From: Fodinicola acaciae
GTDB taxonomy: Bacteria > Actinomycetota > Actinomycetes > Mycobacteriales > HKI-0501
Assembly (NCBI RefSeq): GCF_010993745.1
Contig: NZ_WOTN01000003.1
Location: 1,798,001 to 1,862,000, forward strand
Reading direction: 5' to 3'
Length of the DNA: 64,000 nucleotides
Below, piece after piece: positions 58,780-64,000 of the stretch. The translations under genes and the position numbers were made by a program. How positions within the stretch are numbered: position 1 is the stretch's first letter; every line of letters starts with the position of its first letter. The notes below the pieces were generated by a model. It saw nothing but the letters and a program-made list of their open reading frames with translations, was not told where the DNA came from and did not search any database.

Positions 58780-59381
58780 CCGACCGGCTCCAGGAAGCCG
58801 CAGCGGGACGAGACGATCATCGGCACGGCCGCGGACAGCACGTGGCCGAGCTCCTCGGCGTTGAGCGGAGCGCCGGCCGGCAGCTCCTTCGCGTAACGCT
58901 GGACCTCGTCCCACATCGAGCCGGCGGTGAACGAGCCGCACCAGAACGAGTAGACGTCTGGCACGACCTCCAGCAGCACGTTGCCGTCCCGGCCGATCCG
59001 GAACACCTCAGGGCGGTCGCCGGAGTTTCCCATCCCCTGCGCGGTCGGATGCAGGTTGTAGGCCTGCAGCAGCCCCAGCGCCGACCGGCTGCTGGGCTCG
59101 AACTCGACGAGCAGGTTGTCGGTCAACATCCGCTCGACCATCTCGCCGGTCCGCGGCCCGACCAGCGGCTCGGCCAGCTCGACCAGCCGGCGGCGGGTGA
59201 ACTGCAGCCGGGCGTGCGACTGTACGTCGACGTGCGCGGTCGACCACACCTGGTAGGCGTCTCGCGGAAGTCCAGCACTCTGACTACCGACAGTGACCTC
59301 GTAGAAATCGGGTTCCACGCCGCCGTTCGGGCCGAACCGGGGACCGTTGTCGAAACCCACCGGCACGATGATCGTGGCCAC
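58776..59381 (-). CDS. Unknown protein coupled to coiled-coil gene
   Basis: A 201-residue soluble-looking protein, no signal peptide, with two cysteines (CGS and RCGF). Features include VPVGFDNGPRFGPNGGVEPD at the start, QFTRRRLVELAEPLVGPRTG in the middle and a C-terminal helix. No family was recognised. It starts the two-gene unit with the coiled-coil protein (ATGA overlap), so the two probably act together. Confidence 0.65.
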   Translation of the reverse strand: MATIIVPVGFDNGPRFGPNGGVEPDFYEVTVGSQSAGLPRDAYQVWSTAHVDVQSHARLQFTRRRLVELAEPLVGPRTGEMVERMLTDNLLVEFEPSSRSALGLLQAYNLHPTAQGMGNSGDRPEVFRIGRDGNVLLEVVPDVYSFWCGSFTAGSMWDEVQRYAKELPAGAPLNAEELGHVLSAAVPMIVSSRCGFLEPVG

Positions 59382-59438
59382 CTACACACTCCAGGGCTCT
59401 CACATGTGCTGGCGCCACGGTAACAGGAGTGCGGGACT

Positions 59439-60218
59439 TCAGGACCCCAGTCGGACTTGCCGGGCTCCGGCGGTGATGACCAGGTTCGACCCGACCAGCC
59501 GTACGGTCGACAGCGTCAGGCCGTATGGCAGCTTCGGCGACTTCACAAACCGGGCGAGCTGGCTGGACAACGCCGACGCGGCGCTGGATGGCAGCGGCAC
59601 ACCGGCGACGGTGAGCTGCGACAGCTTGATGGTCAGCTCGCCCTTGGTCACGCCGGGAGTGGCCAGGCCGCTGACCACACCGCTGAAGCCGGCGAAGCTG
59701 GCCGGCGCGTTGACCCGGATGTTGGAGCCTTCCGGCGTGAGCTTGATGCCGCGCGGCGCCAGCGGGTCGGCGATCCTGGCCAGCGGCAACACGGCGGTGG
59801 CGTCGACCCGGTCGGCGACCGCGGCCGACAGGTTCTGCCCGACCACCTCGCCCAGCGGCCAGCTGATGTCGGTGGCCCGTACGGTCAGCGTGCTCAGCTG
59901 GAGGCCCGAGATCGGCACGTCGACGATCCGCGCGTCCATGCCGTCGTACTTCCCGCCGAGCACCTGGGTCAGGAACGGAAAGCCTTCCAGCTCCACCGAC
60001 TGCACGGTGCCGCCGTTCTGCGCGAGCGTGGAGGTCAGCTTGGTGCGCAACGTGTCGCGGGCCAGCGACGCGGTGCCGCGGTCGGCCGCGACCAGCGCGC
60101 CGACCAGCACGATCAGGAGCACCAGCAAGATGATCATCCACCGCCACCCGCGCCGTCGCCGCCGGCGGCTCACCGTGTCGGCGCCGCCCATGAGCCGGTC
60201 GAGAGATCCCTCGCTCAA
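59439..60218 (-). CDS. DUF2993 (LmeA-like) membrane-anchored protein
   Basis: A 259-residue protein with a basic N-terminus, one membrane helix (about 27-43) and an outer DUF2993 domain (TVQSVELEGFPFLTQVLGGK, YDGMDARIVDVPISG). In mycobacteria LmeA of this family supports mannan elongation of lipoglycans. The TTG at 60218 is preferred: it forms a TTGA overlap with the stop of the upstream membrane-protein gene, after GGAGCGG. Upstream alternative starts would lie wholly inside that gene. Confidence 0.8.
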   Translation of the reverse strand: MSEGSLDRLMGGADTVSRRRRRRGWRWMIILLVLLIVLVGALVAADRGTASLARDTLRTKLTSTLAQNGGTVQSVELEGFPFLTQVLGGKYDGMDARIVDVPISGLQLSTLTVRATDISWPLGEVVGQNLSAAVADRVDATAVLPLARIADPLAPRGIKLTPEGSNIRVNAPASFAGFSGVVSGLATPGVTKGELTIKLSQLTVAGVPLPSSAASALSSQLARFVKSPKLPYGLTLSTVRLVGSNLVITAGARQVRLGS

Positions 60219-61561
60219 AGAACCACCGCTCCATACGTCCAGGCGCCGAGCACCGTCATGGCGATCGCCAGGCACGGCCCGAGCATCGGCCGCACCGTCG
60301 AGTCGGCCAGGTTCTCGCCGGCCGCCAGCCGGCCGGCCACCGCGTACGACTGGCCGAGGTCGAGCAGCATGGTGACCAACCCCACGCCGACGCCGAGCAG
60401 GCCGGCGTAGACCGGCGCGATGTCGATCAGCTTCGCGGCCAGCGCACCGGCGACGCCACTGGCGACCGCACCGAGCGCGAGGCCGATGACGCCGCGCTGC
60501 ACGCCGGGCGCGAGCGCCGGCTTTGGCAGCGCCACGTCGCTGAGGTGGCTGACCAGTGCCGCGCTGCCGGAGATCGCGACGAACGCGGCGAGTACGCCGG
60601 CGCCGTCGTTGCGTACCAACGGAATCGACGCGCCGAGCGCGACCATCGTGACGGTCAGCACCATCGTCGAGCCGAACGCCTCAGTGACCTGCGCGCGCTT
60701 ACGCCCGCGGCCGAGCTGCACCAGGATCGTGGCGATCCAGGCGATCGCCACCACGCCGACCACCGCGGACAGGTCGGGACCGGCGCCGGAGTCCGGCATC
60801 ACGTGATAGCCGAGGCTGCCGAGCGGTCCACCCTGCAGCAGCATGAACGTGTCGGCGACCAGCGTGGCGGCCAGCGACACACCGACCACGCCGAAGCGGT
60901 TGGCCGACTGCCGGCCGAAGACCCACACACCGGCCACCAGCAGCTGCGCGATCACCACGAGTCCGGCGTACGCGTAGACGTTGAGCAGGCCGCCACCAAC
61001 GCCGATCGCGGCCGCGAGCACGCCACCGGTCAGCGCCAGCAGCAGCGAGCCGAGGCGAGGCGGCAGGCCGGACGGCCGCTCCTGCCGGCCCGGCTCGGGC
61101 GTGACGTCGAGCTCCGGCTCGTCCGGCGTGTACGCCGGCTGGGACTCGTCGTCATCGAGCGAGCGGTAGGGACTCTGCTCGTAGCCGACCGGCTGGTACG
61201 GCGGCGCGGCCTCGGCCGGAGCCGGCTCGGCCATAGCCGGCTCGGCCATAGCCGGCTCGGCCATAGCCGGCTCGGCCATAGCCGGCTCGGCCATAGCCGG
61301 CTCGGCCATAGCCGGCTCGGCCGGAGCCGACTCGTACGGAGCCGGCTCGTACGACGACTGGCCGTAGGCCGGCTGGCCGTACTCGGGCTGGCCGTAGTCG
61401 GCCGGTGACGGACCCCAACCGGGCGCGGCCTGGTAGCCCTGCGGCGGGTCCCATCCCGGCGTCGGTGGCGACACCGGCGGAGCCCCGGAGGCCACGTCCG
61501 TCCCACCGGCCGCCGGTGTGACCGGCGTGGCCGCTGGGGGGATCCCGGGGTCGGTAGTCAT
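60215..61561 (-). CDS. Polytopic membrane protein with Ala-Glu-Pro repeat N-terminus
   Basis: A 448-residue protein. The first 165 residues are disordered, with GYGQP-type elements and seven AEPAM-like pentapeptides. The remainder has about eight to ten membrane helices with few charges. I recognise no transporter motif. The next gene overlaps its stop (TTGA). The pair with a DUF2993 protein suggests a role in envelope glycolipid or lipid handling. Confidence 0.65.
   Translation of the reverse strand: MTTDPGIPPAATPVTPAAGGTDVASGAPPVSPPTPGWDPPQGYQAAPGWGPSPADYGQPEYGQPAYGQSSYEPAPYESAPAEPAMAEPAMAEPAMAEPAMAEPAMAEPAMAEPAPAEAAPPYQPVGYEQSPYRSLDDDESQPAYTPDEPELDVTPEPGRQERPSGLPPRLGSLLLALTGGVLAAAIGVGGGLLNVYAYAGLVVIAQLLVAGVWVFGRQSANRFGVVGVSLAATLVADTFMLLQGGPLGSLGYHVMPDSGAGPDLSAVVGVVAIAWIATILVQLGRGRKRAQVTEAFGSTMVLTVTMVALGASIPLVRNDGAGVLAAFVAISGSAALVSHLSDVALPKPALAPGVQRGVIGLALGAVASGVAGALAAKLIDIAPVYAGLLGVGVGLVTMLLDLGQSYAVAGRLAAGENLADSTVRPMLGPCLAIAMTVLGAWTYGAVVL
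61231..61320. repeat. 15-bp tandem repeat, six perfect copies
   Basis: CCATAGCCGGCTCGG repeats exactly six times, preceded by one diverged copy (61216-61230). It is in frame and encodes AEPAM pentapeptides in the disordered N-terminus of the membrane protein. Perfect identity suggests recent slippage or copy-number change. Confidence 0.95.
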
Positions 61562-61837
61562 CACCTCTGATCGTGCCATGCCGGCGGCCGGCTCAACCCC
61601 CGAGACGGTGACGCCGACGCCGCAAACCGCCGCTTTCACGACATCCGTCCCAGGAAACCTCCACGCCGGCCAGGTGACCATGGGTTGCCGGATTGTCACC
61701 GATGTTCGGCGTGGGAAACGCCACTCCAGCTGCGACGTAAACCCTCGGTGACCAAGCTCTCGACACATCGGCTCCCCCGCTGGGCCCCGATCTCCGATAT
61801 TCTGCATCGCTCAAGGAGTTCGTGGGGAGGTCCGGGG

Positions 61838-62548
61838 ATGGACATTCTGGTCATGTCCGAGGACGCACCCGCCGCCGTCCTTCCGGCGCTCGACCTGCTC
61901 GGTCACACCACCAGGTCGGCACCGCGGGACGTACGGTCACTGCTGCACGCCACCAGCCCGGACGTGGTGATGGTGGACGCGCGCACGGACATCGCCGGCG
62001 CTCGCGCCACCTGCCGCGTGCTGCGCGCCACCGGCCTGAACGTGCCGCTGCTGGCGGTGCTCACCGAGGGCGGCCTGGTCGCGCTGACCGCGGAGTGGGG
62101 CATCGACGACCTGATCCTGGCCACCGCCGGTCCGGCCGAGGTGGAGGCCCGGCTGCGGCTGGTCACCGGCCGGCAGGCCGAGGACACCACCGGCGACAAG
62201 GTCGGCGTGATCCGCGCCGGCGATCTGGTGATCGACACCGCGACGTACGGCGCCAAGATCAAGGGCCGGCCGCTGGACCTGACGTACAAGGAGTTCGAGC
62301 TGCTGCGCTTCCTCGCCCAGCATCCCGGCCGCGTGTTCACCCGCGACCAGCTGCTGCGTGAGGTGTGGGGTTATGACTACTTCGGTGGCACGCGCACGGT
62401 CGACGTACACGTGCGGCGGCTGCGCGCGAAGCTCGGCGCCGAGTACGAGTCGATGATCGGCACCGTGCGGCAGGTCGGCTACAAGTTCGTCGGTCCGTCG
62501 GCGCGTGCGTTGCCGGAGGAAGCACCATCCACGGTCCCCGTACGTTAG
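61838..62548 (+). CDS. glnR: OmpR-type orphan response regulator GlnR
   Basis: A 236-residue regulator. The receiver-like domain has D47 in VMVDART but lacks the usual conserved Lys context, typical for GlnR, which works without phosphorylation. The winged helix ([35 protein letters not shown]) binds nitrogen-control promoters. Position before mshD equals Rv0818-Rv0819. The ATG at 61838 has GGGGAGG upstream. In relatives it activates glnA, amtB and nitrite/nitrate genes; none lies in the window. Confidence 0.9.
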   Translation: MDILVMSEDAPAAVLPALDLLGHTTRSAPRDVRSLLHATSPDVVMVDARTDIAGARATCRVLRATGLNVPLLAVLTEGGLVALTAEWGIDDLILATAGPAEVEARLRLVTGRQAEDTTGDKVGVIRAGDLVIDTATYGAKIKGRPLDLTYKEFELLRFLAQHPGRVFTRDQLLREVWGYDYFGGTRTVDVHVRRLRAKLGAEYESMIGTVRQVGYKFVGPSARALPEEAPSTVPVR

Positions 62549-62582
62549 GAATGCCGGCGCTTGGCCGGTAGTTTCCGTCGGC

Positions 62583-63443
62583 ATGGTGACTGTGGAACGA
62601 CCAGGTGCGCTGTCCGAGGCGGACGCGACCGCCGTACGCGATCTCGTCGCGGCCGCGACCGAGACCGACCAGGCCAGTCCGCTGTCGGAGGCGGCACGGT
62701 TGCGGCTCGGTGGCACCGACGCGGTGCATCTGCTCGTACGCAACGGATCCGGCATCGTCGGCTATGCGCAGCTGGACGCCGACGGCACCGCAGAGCTCGC
62801 CGTCCATCCATCGGCCCGGCGGCATGGCATCGGCCGCCGGCTGCTGGTCGAGGCGATCCGCGCCGGCGAACCGGATGCGGTGCGGGTGTGGGCTCACAAC
62901 GAACATCCCGGAGCGCTCGCTTTGGCGGCATCGCTCGGACTGCGGAAAACGCGGTCGTTGTGGCAGATGCGCATGCCGCTCGGTGACCTGCCGGCGGCGT
63001 CGGTCCCCGATGGCGTGACCGTACGCACTTTCGTTGCCGGACAGGACGACGACGCCTGGCTGAAGCTCAACGCGCTGGCTTTCTCGCACCATCCCGAGCA
63101 GGGCTCGTGGACCGCCGCCGACCTGGCCGCGAGGCTCGCCGAGCCGTGGTTCGACCCGGCCGGCTTCTTCCTCGCCGAGTCCGACGGCGAGCTGCTCGGA
63201 TTTCACTGGACGAAGTCACATTCGGCACAGCTCGGCGAGATCTACGTGCTCGGCGTGAGTCCGCGTGCGCAGGGAATTGGCCTGGCGAAAGCGTTGTCGC
63301 TGGTCGGCCTGCGATATCTGCGCGACACCGGCCACACCGAGGCGATGCTCTACGTCGAGGAGGACAACGCCCCGGCGGTCGGTCTTTATCGCCGACTCGG
63401 CTTCACGCACACCACCACCGACGCGATGTTCCGCAGCGGCTGA
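62583..63443 (+). CDS. mshD: Mycothiol synthase (acetyl-CoA:Cys-GlcN-Ins acetyltransferase)
   Basis: A 286-residue tandem GNAT protein that acetylates Cys-GlcN-Ins, the last step of mycothiol synthesis. The N-terminal GNAT has LAVHPSARRHGIGRRLL and the C-terminal one VLGVSPRAQGIGLAKAL, with LYVEEDNAPAVGLYRRLGF near the end. The ATG at 62583 gives the family length. It follows glnR by 34 bases. With mshA at 33.3 kb this marks the genome as a mycothiol producer. Confidence 0.94.
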   Translation: MVTVERPGALSEADATAVRDLVAAATETDQASPLSEAARLRLGGTDAVHLLVRNGSGIVGYAQLDADGTAELAVHPSARRHGIGRRLLVEAIRAGEPDAVRVWAHNEHPGALALAASLGLRKTRSLWQMRMPLGDLPAASVPDGVTVRTFVAGQDDDAWLKLNALAFSHHPEQGSWTAADLAARLAEPWFDPAGFFLAESDGELLGFHWTKSHSAQLGEIYVLGVSPRAQGIGLAKALSLVGLRYLRDTGHTEAMLYVEEDNAPAVGLYRRLGFTHTTTDAMFRSG

Positions 63444-63512
63444 AAAGTCGGGTGGACCCGATCGCACACCCTCGTACGTCGATGCTGAGGAAGGCGAGAC
63501 GAGGGGGCCGGC

Positions 63513-63995
63513 ATGCTCGAGCAGCTCTACCGGGACGCCGGCCGGCAACTGGTGCTGGCCGCGTACGCGCTGACCGGTGACATCACCGAGGCGCAGGACG
63601 CGGTGCAGGAAGCGTTCGTACGCGCGTGTGCGCGGCCGGGAATGCTGGACGACACCGACAATCCGGTGGCGTGGATGCGTACGGTCACGCTCAACATCGC
63701 CCGCGACCGGCACCGCCGCCGGCAACGGATGGACCGGTTGCTGCGGCGCCGCCGGCCCGAGGACACGGTGCCGGAGATCTCACCGGATCGTGTCACTTTG
63801 CTGGCCGCGCTGAGAAAACTGCCGGAGCGCCAGCGCGAGGTGGTGGCGCTGCACTATCTCGTCGACCTGCCGACCGAGGAAATCGCGCAGTTGTTGCGGG
63901 TGCCGGTCAACACCGTGAAATCCCGCCTGTTGCGCGGAAAACAGGCGCTCGCCGGACTGCTGACCGACCGCACACCGACCGGAGGCCGGACATGA
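63513..63995 (+). CDS. ECF-type RNA polymerase sigma factor
   Basis: A 160-residue sigma-70 family protein. Region 2 includes LTGDITEAQDAVQEAFVRAC and NPVAWMRTVTLNIARD. Region 4 includes LPERQREVVALHYLVDLPTE followed by EIAQLLRVPVNTVKSRLLRG. It resembles the SigE-like family common in Streptomyces. A following gene overlaps it (ATGA at 63992), probably an anti-sigma factor cut off by the window edge. Confidence 0.87.
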   Translation: MLEQLYRDAGRQLVLAAYALTGDITEAQDAVQEAFVRACARPGMLDDTDNPVAWMRTVTLNIARDRHRRRQRMDRLLRRRRPEDTVPEISPDRVTLLAALRKLPERQREVVALHYLVDLPTEEIAQLLRVPVNTVKSRLLRGKQALAGLLTDRTPTGGRT

Positions 63996-64000
63996 CCGTC
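63992..64000 (+). CDS. Start of next gene, truncated by window end
   Basis: ATGACCGTC: an ATG overlapping the sigma factor stop by four bases. Only three codons are visible, so no product can be named. By arrangement an anti-sigma or membrane partner is expected. Confidence 0.5.

Noticed and set aside
61685-61838. Longer GlnR reading frame starting at 61685
   Set aside because: The added 51 residues do not resemble a receiver domain, and ATG 61838 has a strong ribosome-binding site and the family N-terminus.
1-64000. tRNA or rRNA genes
   Set aside because: The intergenic regions were scanned for cloverleaf ends and T-loop patterns (GGTTCGAATCC-like), and none was seen.

Overview
The window is high-GC DNA from an actinomycete (Actinomycetota). 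Genus cannot be fixed from sequence alone. Lineage evidence: two mycothiol genes (mshA, mshD), the 32-residue ribosomal protein bS22, a BldN-type ECF sigma factor followed by its RsbN-like anti-sigma factor, SenX3-RegX3 with PhoU, a GlnR-type orphan regulator, and many GTG/TTG starts. Gene order largely follows two blocks that are separate in Mycobacterium tuberculosis (roughly Rv0474-Rv0508 and Rv0811c-Rv0821c). BldN/RsbN and a chaplin-like protein point to a filamentous, developmentally complex relative rather than a mycobacterium.

Layout. 0-10 kb is accessory: a cysteine desulfurase-like enzyme, a WXG-like small protein plus a glycine-zipper protein, an alcohol dehydrogenase, GtrA, a TetR/FAD-monooxygenase pair, a MerR-TipAS regulator and an alpha/beta hydrolase. 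10-24 kb holds glutaredoxin, acyl-CoA synthetase, bldN-rsbN, HAD phosphatase, acyltransferase, epimerase, bS22, an excisionase-type HTH protein, a TetR/membrane protein pair, proC-proline dehydrogenase, a methyltransferase and a CGNR protein. 22-35 kb holds a sugar-phosphate isomerase-like protein, Ppx/GppA, an M28 peptidase, RegX3/SenX3, PhoU, gpmA, a sortase, a YbjN protein and mshA. 35-51.5 kb holds a sigma/anti-sigma pair, an ArsR-SRPBCC/reductase pair, an SDR, an inserted element, an S66 peptidase, murB, the chaplin-like protein, superoxide dismutase, a macro-domain protein, an HbhA-like protein, AlaX, YgfZ, Fur and an aminotransferase. 51.5-64 kb holds a structured RNA candidate with a 12-codon ORF, enoyl-CoA hydratase, a nitrobindin-like protein, a LysR/SDR pair, a sulfur operon (DUF4395, thiosulfate sulfurtransferase, DUF1416) behind a cysteine-rich leader peptide, ThiX, an unknown coiled-coil pair, DUF2993 and a membrane protein, glnR, mshD and an ECF sigma factor.

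The most unusual content is between the genes. Three families of non-coding repeats occur. RA is a 20-25 bp palindrome around GCATGGTGGCCATGC, about 18 copies at nine loci, mostly between convergent genes. RB is a ~112 bp structured repeat whose conserved end (TACCCGCTACGGCGCGAAAC) abuts a stop codon and whose other end faces RA copies. C is a set of four 77-166 bp hairpins that share inner motifs but have different, individually self-complementary outer arms. Three of the four C hairpins start at a TAG stop codon. Two insertions were also resolved to their ends. A 721-bp decayed IS with 13-bp inverted repeats and ACCAA target duplications split an RA array. A 1530-bp unit with 15-bp inverted repeats landed in the shared stop codons of two convergent genes, and its CTTAG duplication leaves both stops intact.

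Functional links: phosphate control (SenX3-RegX3, a GTTCACC box, PhoU, Ppx/GppA), thiol and sulfur metabolism (mshA, mshD, the sulfurtransferase operon, ThiX, glutaredoxin, a mycothiol-type isomerase-fold protein), and possible development (BldN/RsbN with a chaplin-like target candidate). No CRISPR array, tRNA, rRNA or intact phage was found.
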